Source of the DNA: Nevskia soli DSM 19509
Lineage (GTDB): Bacteria > Pseudomonadota > Gammaproteobacteria > Nevskiales > Nevskiaceae
Assembly (NCBI RefSeq): GCF_000711955.1
Contig: NZ_JONR01000046.1
Coordinates: 1 to 35,804, forward strand
Length of the DNA stretch: 35,804 nt
Direction of reading: 5' to 3'
A model generated the notes under the pieces. The model saw only the letters and a program-made list of their open reading frames with translations. It had not been told where the DNA came from and ran no database searches. Position numbers and translations under genes: made by a program. Shown one piece after another: positions 1 through 8,547 of the stretch (position 1 is its first letter; each line of letters begins with the position of its first letter).

Positions 1-3000
1 AGAGCATCCGACCTGGGGTTCAACACCTGCTTCGCAGGTTCATCCCTACGAGCGTTCTGGGCGGACCGGTCCGTTGAAGGCCGGGTAGTGGCGGTGCTGG
101 AGCGTGGCTCCAGCGGTGCGGAACCCTCTTGAGCTAACGCTACGCGGCGTCCACTCCAGACCAGCTTTCCTTCGGGCTTGCGCTCAAAGGCTGTGATCAC
201 ATGGTAATGATCACCATCTCGTCGCAATTCAATGATCGCTGGCCCGCGCGGCGCCTTGTCTCCTCGAACAAGCAGACGCCCCGTGCCGTTGTCGTAAATT
301 TCTGAGGCATTCGACAGAATGCGATGAACATACTCAGGCACGGTCAAGCCAAGAGCCCGTATTTCATGCCCGTGTTCCGCCTCGATGTGAGCGACACCGA
401 ATCCTCGATTTTTATCGACGTGCCGTCCATTGAGCAACCGCACGGGTGCAGATGGGAAGCGTCCTCGCGTTCGCTCGGCAATCTCACCTGGCAAATTCCA
501 TAAATCCGGTTTGCCATTCAACAAAATCGGATCATCCGGCCGATCGCCAGATCTGGAAAACGCAGACGCGCCTTCCACCGGCGCGCGCACTCCACTCCGC
601 ACCCACTCCCGCGCCGGCACCAGGAACCTGCGCGCGATCTCCTCGTCGCTCATGTGCAGCGGCACGCCCATGGCCCGCAGCGTATCCCTCACCGCATCCA
701 CCGCGCGCCGCACCATCGAGTGCTGGCCGGCGGGCAGATCCGGATACCGCTCCGCCATCTCCGCCAGCAACTCCTCCGCCGCGCGCAGACGATGCTCGTC
801 GCTGGCCGGGTCGAAACCGTACTCGTGCATCTTCGCCGCCACATCCTTCACCCGCGCCGCGGCCACCTGGCGCAACACCGGCTTGAGCCGGTCGCCGAAC
901 ACGCCGCGCAGCCCGTAGTGCCCCAGCGCCTCGTGGAACAGCGTCTGCGCCGCCTCGAACGGCCCGCGCAACGCGTCCGCCACCAGGTAAGCCTCACCCT
1001 GGTGAAAGAATCCCCGCGGTTGCCCGCCCGCGCCCTGCGAGCGTTGCTGCCGGTCCGCCGCGCGCGCCGCCTCGGGCGCTTCCTCCATCGAGCGCAGCAC
1101 ATGGATTTTCGGACCATTGCGCCACTGGCTGGAGATGCGATCAACCAGCCCCTGCACCGCCTCCGGCGCCATGCCGCCGGCAGGCCGCGGCTTCCCACCC
1201 GCGCCAGCGGCATCAGCCCCCTGAAACGACCGAGCCCCCGATGTGGGGGCTCGTGGATCGACTGCTTTGCTTACCGCGCCGGGCGGTCCGTCGGCGGATC
1301 GCCGCCACTCCGCTTCCACACCATCATGATCAGTCTTCAGCACCGCACCGTGGGGAGCAGACTTGCTCTCCAGGTCATTGAGCCGGACGCGACCACCGCC
1401 TAGTGGTGATTCGAAGGCCCGGGAGATGGAATTGCGGAGGTCGCCGAGGCGAAATCCTTGTCCCATAGCTCGCGCCGGTAATTGTCCCAATCGATCGGGG
1501 TGTTGCTGGCCACCGCTTCCTTCAGATCCTGGAAGAACTCCGTGCCCACCCCCTTGTCCACTGCTGTCTTGAACATCCCAGCGGGTTCCGGTCCAAACTT
1601 TTCCCTGTATAAAGTCAGGGGATTCCTGGTCGGATCGAACAAGTCTGAAAGATCCATCAAAAGCTCCATGTGTCAGCGGCAGAAGTGAACGCACGCCATC
1701 CGGGTCTGCAAAGTATAGTGTGCCAAGGCGGGCAAACAATTCCGCGCGCATCCGCCCGTCTGAAAAGCCCTGTTCCGCCAGGGGATAAAGCAAGGGTCCG
1801 GAGAAACGGCCACGCCCTTGTACATGCCGTTCTACCTCTCGGCGAATGTCGCCATGCAAGGCGAGCCTGCTGCTGCCGCCGCTGATGGTTCGCATGCCGC
1901 CCAGGTGATCCACCGCATGCAGCAGTTCTTCGGTCATGAACTGCGCCGCCTGACTGCGATCCATCTTGAAACGCTGATTGACCTCAACGCACCTGCGACC
2001 CAGGAGATAGCGCATTGCCGTTGCAGACGGCATATCATCCGGCCCCGGCAGCACATCGATACCCAGGTGCAATCCGGTCAGCGCCGCAGCATCTTTATAA
2101 GCCTGCAACGGCCCGTCGTACGCTCCAGGAAGGTCTGCAAAACGGCCCAGGGCCTCTCCTCCGACGCCCACCGCTAAAGATCGATCGCCCGTTCGCGGGC
2201 GCGCCGGAGGAAGATTCAGGCTGGATTCCCGCCGCCGCCCTGCTTCCACGCCTTCATGACCAGCCTTCGGTATCGCTTCGCGAGGATCAGTATTATTCTT
2301 CAAATCGTCTAAGCGGGCGGGGCCGCTGCCCAGCGGCGACTCGAAAGTCCGGGAGATGAAACTGTGCGCCTCCCCTAGGCGCGAGCCCCGAACAACTGCT
2401 TCCGGTACTCGTCCCAGGCGATCGGCCGATTGCTGTTCACCGCCTGCGTCAGATCCGTGAAGAACCGGTCCGACTTGCCGCTGTCCACCGCCCTCTTGAA
2501 GAACCCCTCCGGTTCCGGTCCAAACTTTTCCCTGTATAAAGTCAGGGGATTCTTCATCGGATCCAGCAAGTCGGAATTGTTCATCGGAATCTCCATGCGC
2601 CAATATGGGGGCTCGTGTATCCGCACCGGATGAAGCCTTGGAAGAATCCGGCGGCAGCCGCGTGCCATGCGCCGCGCCGCCATCACGCGAATAGAGAATC
2701 TCGTGCAGCGCCGGCGCTAGTCCGTCATCACCCTGCTGCTGTGCAAGCGCCGCCAATAATCCAGGCCACCCCTGGCGTCGCCCTTCGCGTACCAGGGATG
2801 CGTAATAAGCCGCGCGCGCAAGCGTCGTGCCGCCCGCTCGCGCCGCTCGAGCTCCTGCAGTGTGGGCGAGTCGGCCAAACTCAGGCCAAACAACTTCGAC
2901 GCCTCGAGCATTCTCCGGTGCAGACGCCGGGCGGCTTCCTCCACCGTTTCCTCGATCGGCTGACTCATCCTGGGGCTCCCATTCGAACCTGCGATGCCGG

Positions 3001-5810
3001 AAATTGTAATGGATGTGCGCCAGTTCCGGCACCCGTGCCGCCACGTTACGGTAAGCCGTGTGCAGCAGGTTTTCGATATTGCGCTGATCATCGCCGCCCC
3101 AGCGCAGCGGCTCCACGCCTTCACGCGGATCACCGACCAGTTGCCGCGGATGCGGCTCCAGGTGCTCCGCCGTGCCCCAGCGCAATGCCGATGCCGCCAT
3201 CTGCTCGGTACGGCGGCGCAGGCCAATGCCCGACAAACCAGCCGGATCGCCGGCAAAGACCTTGCCGGTGTTGTGCGCATAGTCGCCCACGGCCTGATAG
3301 AGCGAACTTCCGTCAGCCCCTTGTGACATGTCCGAGGCATCGACGAACACCTTGCCGTCCGTCGTCTCATGCACCTTGGCCGTATTCACCTCGTCCGGCA
3401 TCGTCACCTCGTACGACCTGGCGACGCCGGGCCTGCCGGTGCCGATGGTCTGCACTCGGATGGCCGGATCGATATCGCGGGCCGCGCCTTCCAGGGAAGT
3501 GGCGCGGCTGCGCCGCAACTGGTGCGCCTCGTCGAATTCGCCCAGCGCGCGCATGCCGGCGGCGGCGCCCTCCGCATCGCGCATCCTGCCACGGCTGAAG
3601 GCCGGAGACTCCGCAACCGGAGTCTCATCCGCCATCGCCTTCCCTAGCGGCTGCCCCACTTCTGCCGCAGCGCGTCCAGGCTCTGCGTGCTGGCTGGTGC
3701 CGCCATCCTCTCGCGCTGCGCCGCGATCGCCCGCGCTGCCTTGAGGTACAGCATCGGCTTCGCCTGCCTGCCTGTTTCCATGAACCTGCTCCTTCACTGC
3801 CGCGACAAACGCGGCCTCGTCTTCCGGATGCTGCGCATGCAGCCGCATCGCCGCGGCGGGATCATTGCTCACCAAATGCGTCACCGCGGCCAGCGCATCG
3901 CGGTCCAGCGTATCCACCGGCACGTCGGCCGCGGCGGCACCGAGGCGGTGTTCCTCATCGCTGACGGCGGGATATCCCGCGGGCGCTTCCCCGTGCACAG
4001 CAGCAGGCGGCGGCTCCGCGTGAGGCGCACGCAAACCCGTCACGGCATCATCCGCCGCGGGCTCGCGTACGTCGGGCATGCCGGCCTGCTCGTGGGCCGA
4101 CGGATGAGGCCTCAGTTCATCGGCAGGGACATAAGACTCTCCTTGTCCATGACGCACTTTCTGATACCAGCGGCCATCACTGCCAGGCTGCGCCGGCTCG
4201 TCCACCACCGTCACCGGCCGGTCGGCATCCCGGTTGGCCCAGATCGCCGCGCCCACCGGAACCGACGGCATCGTATCCGCCGCCGGTGCGCTCCCAGCCA
4301 TCCCCTGCGACTTGTCCTTTGGCTGCTGCGTCGGCCCATCTCCCTGCGACGCTGCAACAGCACCACCCGCCACCGGCGCCGGCACCCCCTGCTCCGCGCC
4401 CTGCGCTGCCGATGGCGGAGCCTTGCTCCCACCCGTCATCTCGTTCCACGCCGACCGCGCCGCAGCCGTGTCAATCGCCGAACGCGCGCCGCTACGCGTA
4501 GCGCTGCCGGCATGAGCACCGCCCGCCAGCACCAGCCCGGAAGCAAAACCCTGCGCCAACTCGCCGCCGACGCGGGAAGCAAGCGCCGCGTAATCGATCT
4601 TGCCGGCGCGGTATTGATCGTAGGCCTCCTCAACGCCGCCGCTCGCCGCGCCCAGGGTGGCCATAGTGGTACCCTGCCGCACATAGTCCCCGACGCGTTC
4701 TCCCGTCGCCGTCGCAAACTTGTCCGTTGCCACCCGCAACAGCGCATCGCCAGTCAGTTTCGAGGTGAGCTGCCCGGCCGCACCACCAGTCGCTTCGGCC
4801 AGCGGAAAGATCAATGCATTGGTTCCCGCCGCAATTCCCGCATGCGCAAGAGCGTCCTCGTCCTTCATACCGCCGGCCTTGGCATCACCGAAGGTACGCA
4901 AGCCCTGTAGTGCGGAGAACGTCACCGGCGCCGGCACACCGACCGCTTGGCCAACTGCCGCCGTTGCCATATCCGGCGCACTGTCCAGCGTTCCGGACAG
5001 CAAGCGCTGCCCCGGCGTTTCCAGCGCACGCCGCTGCGCTTCCTGTCGCAGGATTTCCCGCAGCGGCGCAAGATCCGTCGCATCGGCCTTCTGACGACGC
5101 TGATACGCTTCGGCCCAAGGCGCCACCGCCGCACGCGTCTCAGCGCTCATCCGGCCCGGATCGTCCAGGTACTGTCGCACTAGGCGCGCCTGCACATTGC
5201 CGCCGGGGCTGTTACCGAACCAGTCGCCGGCAACCTTGGCGGAGCCCTGCAACTTCGGCAGCAGATCGCCGAAATCCTTAGGCAAATCGTTCATGGCGTA
5301 TTCGATCCAGCCACTACGTTCCGGCTGGTGCGCCATGAAATCGTCGTGGGCCTGCTCAAGCGCGCCGCGCCTGGCGCCCGCCGCTTCCGCCTTCTCGTCC
5401 CTCGCGGTGTCGACATAAGGCTCAAGGTGAATGCCAAAGTCCGCCAGGCCGGTTGGCACCGGAACGGAAACGACCGGTGCGACCTTGCGCTTGAAATAAT
5501 CTTCCTTGGCCTGCTGTTGCTGTGCCACCGGCTGCTTGCGGAAATCCACATCGCCAGCCACGGCGTCCCAACCCTTCCAGGCCTCCGGCGCCGGCGGCCC
5601 GCTGGACCGGGCGTGGCCCGGATCGGATGCGGGGACGGCGATAGCCTGCGGTGGTGCCGATTCCGTAGGTGGCGCAGCAACCCCCGCCCGCAGCGGCGGA
5701 ACCACGGACTCCTCCAGCGGAACGCCGCTCGCCGGCTGGAAATCGTGATAGGCATCCAGCGGCTGACTGGAGACCGGCATGAAGCCACGAAAATCGTCGT
5801 CCCTCGCCAT
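1..5810 (-). CDS. Giant large polyvalent protein (LPD/PBECR), 3' end outside window
   Basis: One minus-strand frame stays open from an ATG at 5810 (TAATG overlap with the upstream gene) to the window edge, at least 1936 codons; I read it codon by codon and found no stop. The N-terminus is disordered and Pro/Gln/Ala-rich. A segment near residues 533-565 (PVTVVDEPAQP, SYVPADEL) and one near 820-960 (VDASDMSQG, NTGKVFAGDPAGLS, RRRTEQMAASAL) match my recollection of phage large-polyvalent-protein domains. EELLHAVDH (about 1295) and LFHEALGHYGLRG (about 1625, HExxGH-like) resemble zinc-metalloprotease motifs. Near 1805-1890, GVAHIEAEHGHEIRALG and YHVITAFERKPEG resemble a PBECR (Barnase-EndoU-ColicinE5-RelE-like) nuclease. 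Such proteins are thought to be injected with phage DNA and act in the host. GC3 falls where small overlapping frames lie (2717-2968, 2375-2584, 1400-1657), so separate genes or frameshifting there remain possible. Confidence 0.75.
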   Translation of the reverse strand, partial: MARDDDFRGFMPVSSQPLDAYHDFQPASGVPLEESVVPPLRAGVAAPPTESAPPQAIAVPASDPGHARSSGPPAPEAWKGWDAVAGDVDFRKQPVAQQQQAKEDYFKRKVAPVVSVPVPTGLADFGIHLEPYVDTARDEKAEAAGARRGALEQAHDDFMAHQPERSGWIEYAMNDLPKDFGDLLPKLQGSAKVAGDWFGNSPGGNVQARLVRQYLDDPGRMSAETRAAVAPWAEAYQRRQKADATDLAPLREILRQEAQRRALETPGQRLLSGTLDSAPDMATAAVGQAVGVPAPVTFSALQGLRTFGDAKAGGMKDEDALAHAGIAAGTNALIFPLAEATGGAAGQLTSKLTGDALLRVATDKFATATGERVGDYVRQGTTMATLGAASGGVEEAYDQYRAGKIDYAALASRVGGELAQGFASGLVLAGGAHAGSATRSGARSAIDTAAARSAWNEMTGGSKAPPSAAQGAEQGVPAPVAGGAVAASQGDGPTQQPKDKSQGMAGSAPAADTMPSVPVGAAIWANRDADRPVTVVDEPAQPGSDGRWYQKVRHGQGESYVPADELRPHPSAHEQAGMPDVREPAADDAVTGLRAPHAEPPPAAVHGEAPAGYPAVSDEEHRLGAAAADVPVDTLDRDALAAVTHLVSNDPAAAMRLHAQHPEDEAAFVAAVKEQVHGNRQAGEADAVPQGSAGDRGAAREDGGTSQHAEPGRAAAEVGQPLGKAMADETPVAESPAFSRGRMRDAEGAAAGMRALGEFDEAHQLRRSRATSLEGAARDIDPAIRVQTIGTGRPGVARSYEVTMPDEVNTAKVHETTDGKVFVDASDMSQGADGSSLYQAVGDYAHNTGKVFAGDPAGLSGIGLRRRTEQMAASALRWGTAEHLEPHPRQLVGDPREGVEPLRWGGDDQRNIENLLHTAYRNVAARVPELAHIHYNFRHRRFEWEPQDESADRGNGGGSRPASAPENARGVEVVWPEFGRLAHTAGARAARAGGTTLARAAYYASLVREGRRQGWPGLLAALAQQQGDDGLAPALHEILYSRDGGAAHGTRLPPDSSKASSGADTRAPILAHGDSDEQFRLAGSDEESPDFIQGKVWTGTGGVLQEGGGQRQVGPVLHGSDAGGEQQSADRLGRVPEAVVRGSRLGEAHSFISRTFESPLGSGPARLDDLKNNTDPREAIPKAGHEGVEAGRRRESSLNLPPARPRTGDRSLAVGVGGEALGRFADLPGAYDGPLQAYKDAAALTGLHLGIDVLPGPDDMPSATAMRYLLGRRCVEVNQRFKMDRSQAAQFMTEELLHAVDHLGGMRTISGGSSRLALHGDIRREVERHVQGRGRFSGPLLYPLAEQGFSDGRMRAELFARLGTLYFADPDGVRSLLPLTHGAFDGSFRLVRSDQESPDFIQGKVWTGTRWDVQDSSGQGGGHGVLPGSEGSGGQQHPDRLGQLPARAMGQGFRLGDLRNSISRAFESPLGGGRVRLNDLESKSAPHGAVLKTDHDGVEAEWRRSADGPPGAVSKAVDPRAPTSGARSFQGADAAGAGGKPRPAGGMAPEAVQGLVDRISSQWRNGPKIHVLRSMEEAPEAARAADRQQRSQGAGGQPRGFFHQGEAYLVADALRGPFEAAQTLFHEALGHYGLRGVFGDRLKPVLRQVAAARVKDVAAKMHEYGFDPASDEHRLRAAEELLAEMAERYPDLPAGQHSMVRRAVDAVRDTLRAMGVPLHMSDEEIARRFLVPAREWVRSGVRAPVEGASAFSRSGDRPDDPILLNGKPDLWNLPGEIAERTRGRFPSAPVRLLNGRHVDKNRGFGVAHIEAEHGHEIRALGLTVPEYVHRILSNASEIYDNGTGRLLVRGDKAPRGPAIIELRRDGDHYHVITAFERKPEGKLVWSGRRVALAQEGSAPLEPRSSTATTRPSTDRSAQNARRDEPAKQVLNPRSDA
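1400..1657 (-). CDS. Small overlapping ORF, copy B of a duplicated pair
   Basis: An 85-aa protein in the +1 frame relative to the giant ORF. The ATG at 1657 has GGAG six bases upstream, inside ATGGAGCTTTTGATG. The core reads LSDLFDPTRNPLTLYREKFG, followed by a helical-looking part ending DWDNYRRELW. It is clearly paralogous to the ORF at 2375-2584: both share SDL-DP, NPLTLYREKFGPEP, AVD-G, FF-DL, SN-PI and WD-YR. Its codons keep the GC-rich third positions of normal genes here, whereas the giant frame loses that bias across this stretch, so this frame is probably the main coding frame locally. The function is unknown. It may be a separate small virion protein or a domain of the giant protein reached by frameshifting. 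Confidence 0.55.
   Translation of the reverse strand: MDLSDLFDPTRNPLTLYREKFGPEPAGMFKTAVDKGVGTEFFQDLKEAVASNTPIDWDNYRRELWDKDFASATSAIPSPGPSNHH
1584..1625. repeat. 42-bp perfect direct repeat, copy B
   Basis: This 42-base stretch is identical to 2511-2552, although the flanking parts of the duplicated block have diverged considerably. Inside is an imperfect dyad with CCCTG/CAGGG arms around an A/T-rich centre. It encodes NPLTLYREKFGPEP in the small ORF and ESPDFIQGKVWTGT in the giant frame. Confidence 0.9.
2375..2584 (-). CDS. Small overlapping ORF, copy A of a duplicated pair
   Basis: A 69-aa protein starting at ATG 2584, with GGAG six bases upstream (ATGGAGATTCCGATG, the same arrangement as in copy B). 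It begins MNNSDLLDPMKNPLTLYREK and ends AWDEYRKQLFGARA before TAG. It lies entirely inside the giant frame, in +1 register. Downstream of both copies the giant frame shows a second paralogous motif (ISR-FESPLG-G), so the duplicated unit spans the small ORF and the following linker. Third-position GC is high in this frame. No family was recognised. The conservation between copies supports real coding; whether the product is free or joined to the giant protein is not decided by the sequence. Confidence 0.55.
   Translation of the reverse strand: MNNSDLLDPMKNPLTLYREKFGPEPEGFFKRAVDSGKSDRFFTDLTQAVNSNRPIAWDEYRKQLFGARA
2511..2552. repeat. 42-bp perfect direct repeat, copy A
   Basis: Identical to 1584-1625; see that entry. 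The repeat lies in the most conserved part of the two paralogous small ORFs and carries the CCCTG/CAGGG dyad. Confidence 0.9.
2717..2968 (-). CDS. Small overlapping ORF with helical/coiled-coil character
   Basis: An 83-aa frame starting at ATG 2968 after GGGAG, in +1 register inside the giant ORF. It starts MSQPIEETVEEAARRLHRRM and ends DYWRRLHSSRVMTD; most of it is predicted helix rich in E, R and L. Third-position GC is about 80 percent here against about 50 percent for the giant frame over the same bases. However, the giant frame in this stretch (TLARAAYYASLV, WPGLLAALAQQQ) also resembles the tail of the LPD domain before it, so both frames may be translated. It is not obviously related to the two paralogous small ORFs downstream. 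Function unknown. Confidence 0.45.
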   Translation of the reverse strand: MSQPIEETVEEAARRLHRRMLEASKLFGLSLADSPTLQELERRERAARRLRARLITHPWYAKGDARGGLDYWRRLHSSRVMTD

Positions 5811-6964
5811 TACGGGGCACCCCATTTGCCGCGGCCGAGATAACGCGCCTTGCGCCCGTCATGCCCCAGGTAAAGCCGGCCTTCGAGATAGGGCTCCCGC
5901 GCTTCGCCGCTGCCGGGCGCCACGTCCTCTTCAAGCTCTTCCGTCGGAGCATCCGCCAACTCACGCCGCGGCATCCACTGCGCCGGATCGCGTCCCAGCA
6001 AATGCATCCAGTCCAGCATGCGCGCAGCCCGCGCTTCATCGCCCCGCATGAATCCGGCGACGATCTTCTCGCGGCAACGCGGGTCCGCATTCACCGCCCG
6101 GTAGATGCTCTCCAGCGCGCCGATGTGATGAAACAGCGCGCCAAGGTGGAAATTGCGCACCGTCGATGCAGCCGAAGCCTCCGGATGTACCAGCAGGTGG
6201 CCGTGATCGTCCATCACCGGCACATGCTGCTCGCCGCGCCGCCCGTCGGGACTGCGCAGCTGCAGGCGCAGCATCAAAGCCAGGTGATGACGGCTGCCCG
6301 GATGCGGCACCGGCGCACCGAACTGCGCCGCCACCACGGTGGAACCGTCATAGCCATGCTGGCCCACCAATCCCTCCAGCTCATGCGCGAACAGCTCGTT
6401 GAACGCTGCCAGCGCCTCACGCCCTCCGTCCCGGCGCAAGCCGGCCAGACCCGCATGGAAGCGGCGTAACGCCCGCCCGACCGGTGCCGGCGCACCCGGT
6501 GCGTCGAGCAACTCGGAAGCCGGCCGCCCCACGTGCAGCGTCAACATCTCGCTGAACTCCCGCGGCGACAACTCGTCGATACGCTTGCGTCCCCGATGCA
6601 GATCATCTGCACTGCGCCGTGCGCCCTCGACGAAATTGCGCAAGGCCGCACCGCCGATGTGGCGCAACGCTTCGCGCTCCTCCTCCGCGAGCGCATCGAG
6701 CCGGCCGCGCCGGAATGCAGCCGCAGTCACGTCGCCGTGGCGCAAAGCCAGCGACAAGCTCTGCGCCAGCGCATCCCTGCGCCGCTGCATTCCACGCAGC
6801 TTGTGCAGCGCCACCACGCGATCAGCCTTGTCCGGTTGCGCCCCATGCGCAGCACGCTGCGCCGCCAGCGCCTGGAGACCTCGCTGATGCAGTCCCTGCA
6901 ATACACCAACCCGCGCGCGCTGAAACTCGTCCTCCTGCAAACCCGTCATCGCTTTAACGACCAT
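5810..6964 (-). CDS. Probable internal virion/ejection protein
   Basis: A 384-aa soluble, mostly helical protein. The ATG at 6964 overlaps the previous stop (TAATG) and has GGAGG seven bases upstream. Its own stop overlaps the ATG of the giant gene in the same way, which argues for translational coupling and coordinated amounts. The N-terminal half is rich in A, R, L and E; the C-terminal half contains LLGRDPAQWMPRREL and ends LEGRLYLGHDGRKARYLGRG. No catalytic motif was recognised. Its position between small internal proteins and the giant polyvalent protein is typical of podoviral proteins packaged in the head and ejected with the DNA; that role is inferred from context only. Confidence 0.7.
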   Translation of the reverse strand: MVVKAMTGLQEDEFQRARVGVLQGLHQRGLQALAAQRAAHGAQPDKADRVVALHKLRGMQRRRDALAQSLSLALRHGDVTAAAFRRGRLDALAEEEREALRHIGGAALRNFVEGARRSADDLHRGRKRIDELSPREFSEMLTLHVGRPASELLDAPGAPAPVGRALRRFHAGLAGLRRDGGREALAAFNELFAHELEGLVGQHGYDGSTVVAAQFGAPVPHPGSRHHLALMLRLQLRSPDGRRGEQHVPVMDDHGHLLVHPEASAASTVRNFHLGALFHHIGALESIYRAVNADPRCREKIVAGFMRGDEARAARMLDWMHLLGRDPAQWMPRRELADAPTEELEEDVAPGSGEAREPYLEGRLYLGHDGRKARYLGRGKWGAP

Positions 6965-7482
6965 TACGGTCCCTCCTGGCTGTCACCCCCGGAACCGGGG
7001 CCGGTGCTGGTACTGATCCCAATCTGCGGATGAGCCGGATCCAGCACACCGCCGGAAGCAAGCTTCACGATACCCCCGAACAGGCTGTCGAACGCTCCAT
7101 GCGGCGTCGGCGGAGCCGAGTCCTGCGGCGCACCGTTGTCTGGCGGCGCACCGTTGTCTGGCGGCGCACCGTTGCCCGGCGGCGTTCGCGGTGGAGAAGT
7201 ATCAACCTCGGGTTTGCCCGACGACGCTATCTTGTCCAGTGCACTCAGCATCTTCTGCCGCATCGCCAGATCCGCTGCTTCCCCGGCCCGGGCCTGTTTC
7301 TGCTGATGTTGTTGTGCCACGCCATGCCCGACGGTGGTGTAGAGATTAAGCAACCCCTCCTGCATGTTGCTGCGGTTCTGTACATCCCTGGCGTAGCGTT
7401 GCGCCTGCTGCGCGCTCGCCGCGCCCAGCCCGGACGCCTCCTGCTGCCCCGCCTGCAGCGAATCGTCGATCAGGCCGCCCAT
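6964..7482 (-). CDS. Small structural/internal protein with Pro-rich repeat
   Basis: A 172-aa protein starting MGGLIDDSLQAGQQEASGLG. The ATG at 7482 overlaps the previous TGA (TGATG). Residues 1-90 are Q/A-rich and helical; residues 98-125 form a Pro/Gly/Asn repeat (GAPPDN units); the C-terminus contains FDSLFGGIVKLASGGVLDPA. The organisation (helical stretch, flexible hinge, short C-terminal segment) suits a small core or ejection protein. No family was recognised. The repeat is encoded by an 18-bp tandem repeat and may vary between related phages. Confidence 0.7.
   Translation of the reverse strand: MGGLIDDSLQAGQQEASGLGAASAQQAQRYARDVQNRSNMQEGLLNLYTTVGHGVAQQHQQKQARAGEAADLAMRQKMLSALDKIASSGKPEVDTSPPRTPPGNGAPPDNGAPPDNGAPQDSAPPTPHGAFDSLFGGIVKLASGGVLDPAHPQIGISTSTGPGSGGDSQEGP
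7127..7180. repeat. 18-bp tandem repeat, three units, in-frame
   Basis: Three consecutive 18-bp units (7127-7144, 7145-7162, 7163-7180). The first two are identical and the third differs in two bases. They encode the GAPPDN hexapeptide repeats of the gene at 6964-7482. Confidence 0.9.
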
Positions 7483-7907
7483 CAGCTGAACCCCTGCATC
7501 ACGCCCTGCTGGTTCTTCGCCGCTAATTGCGTCGCCTGGTTCATCGCTCCGGCTTCCGCCGCCGCTTTCGCCAATGCCGTGCCCTTGTTCAATGCCATCG
7601 ACTGCGCCTGCGTCGGCATCACGCCCATCAGCCCCATCAGGCGCTGCCGCGCGCCGCCCTGCGCGGCGAACGACTGGTTTACATCGCCCAGCGCCTGCTG
7701 GCGCTGCGCGGCGATATAGTTCGGATCCTCCGCATACTGGATCAGCTGGCTTTGCGCCGGATACATCAGGTTTGCGCCCTGCTGCCATTGCAGGCGCGAC
7801 AGGTTCGCCAATTGCTCCGACGCCGGATCCGCCTGAAACGGATCGCTGGTGAAGAAACGCCCTGGGTCGAGATCGCGCGCGGTGCCGCCGGTGCCTCCGA
7901 TTGCCAT
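7482..7907 (-). CDS. Small internal virion-type protein
   Basis: A 141-aa protein starting MAIGGTGGTARDLDPGRFFT, with AGGAG upstream of the ATG. It is Q/A-rich and helical in the second half (QRQQALGDVNQSF, ALAKAAAEAGAMNQATQLAA). It sits in the run of small proteins between the tail nozzle and the ejection/giant proteins and is coupled by TGATG to the next gene. The composition resembles head-core or ejection proteins of podoviruses. No motif identifies a specific family. Confidence 0.7.
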   Translation of the reverse strand: MAIGGTGGTARDLDPGRFFTSDPFQADPASEQLANLSRLQWQQGANLMYPAQSQLIQYAEDPNYIAAQRQQALGDVNQSFAAQGGARQRLMGLMGVMPTQAQSMALNKGTALAKAAAEAGAMNQATQLAAKNQQGVMQGFS

Positions 7908-7916
7908 GACTGCTCC

Positions 7917-8456
7917 TTAAGCGAAAGCCAGCGCGAGGCCAGCCAGTTGGGTATAGGTTTGCCGAGTGGCGGCATCGCCCTGCTGCGCGGCACCAGCTTC
8001 CTGCGCCTCCGCATTGGAAGCCTGCTGCAGGCCCTGCATGCCGATGTCCTGATCGTGCTGGCCGATGCCGAGGATTTCCTGCAGCCCCGCCGCGTAATGA
8101 CGTTGCGCCGCCGCCGTGGCGGCAGTCAGGCCACCGCCGGTGGCGCCGGCCGTGGCATCGAAGCCGCGGCCGAGATCGGCGACGAAGCGGCCCGACCCGG
8201 CGGAGGCTCCGGCATTGCTGTCCGCCATCGCCGCGCCAACCGTGGTCCCCGCTCCCTGCGTCCGCGCCGTAGCCGCCGCCGCACCGCGCTCCATCTCCTG
8301 CAAGCCCGGCGCTTCGTTCCGCATCTTCTGCGCAAAGTACGACTGCACCGGCATCCACACGCTGGAAACGTTCTGCGCCTGCTGCAGGGCGCTCTGCTGC
8401 AACTGCAGCTGCGCCGGCGTCAGTGGCGTGCCGCCCTTGGAAAACAATCCCGCCAT
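7917..8456 (-). CDS. Small internal virion-type protein, Ala/Gly/Gln-rich
   Basis: A 179-aa protein. The start MAGLFSKGGTPLTPAQLQLQ was chosen because GAGGAG lies at normal spacing before ATG 8456; an upstream in-frame ATG at 8471 lacks this. The sequence is Q-rich at the N-terminus, has an Ala/Gly/Thr-rich centre and a helical C-terminus (AAGLQEILGIGQ). No enzymatic motif was seen. By place and composition it is probably a head core or ejection component. Confidence 0.7.
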   Translation of the reverse strand: MAGLFSKGGTPLTPAQLQLQQSALQQAQNVSSVWMPVQSYFAQKMRNEAPGLQEMERGAAAATARTQGAGTTVGAAMADSNAGASAGSGRFVADLGRGFDATAGATGGGLTAATAAAQRHYAAGLQEILGIGQHDQDIGMQGLQQASNAEAQEAGAAQQGDAATRQTYTQLAGLALAFA

Positions 8457-8547
8457 ATCGGAACTCCTCATTTTGTCTGGACCCTCGCGGGCTGCGTGCG
8501 GCCATGCGCCGGACGCAGTCCGGCACCGCTACGTATCCGCGCCAGGT

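Noticed and set aside
3687..4910. Plus-strand frame of about 400 codons on the left side
   Set aside because: Shadow of the giant minus-strand gene, whose frame reads recognisable domain sequence.
5291..5788. Separate Arg-rich minus-strand gene overlapping the start of the giant ORF
   Set aside because: Low-complexity Arg/Ser translation without ribosome-binding site, out of frame with the better-supported giant ORF.
8473..8547. Possible terminator (GCCGGAC/GTCCGGC hairpin) between the GNAT-like gene and the next gene
   Set aside because: No T-run follows on either strand and the genes look co-transcribed.
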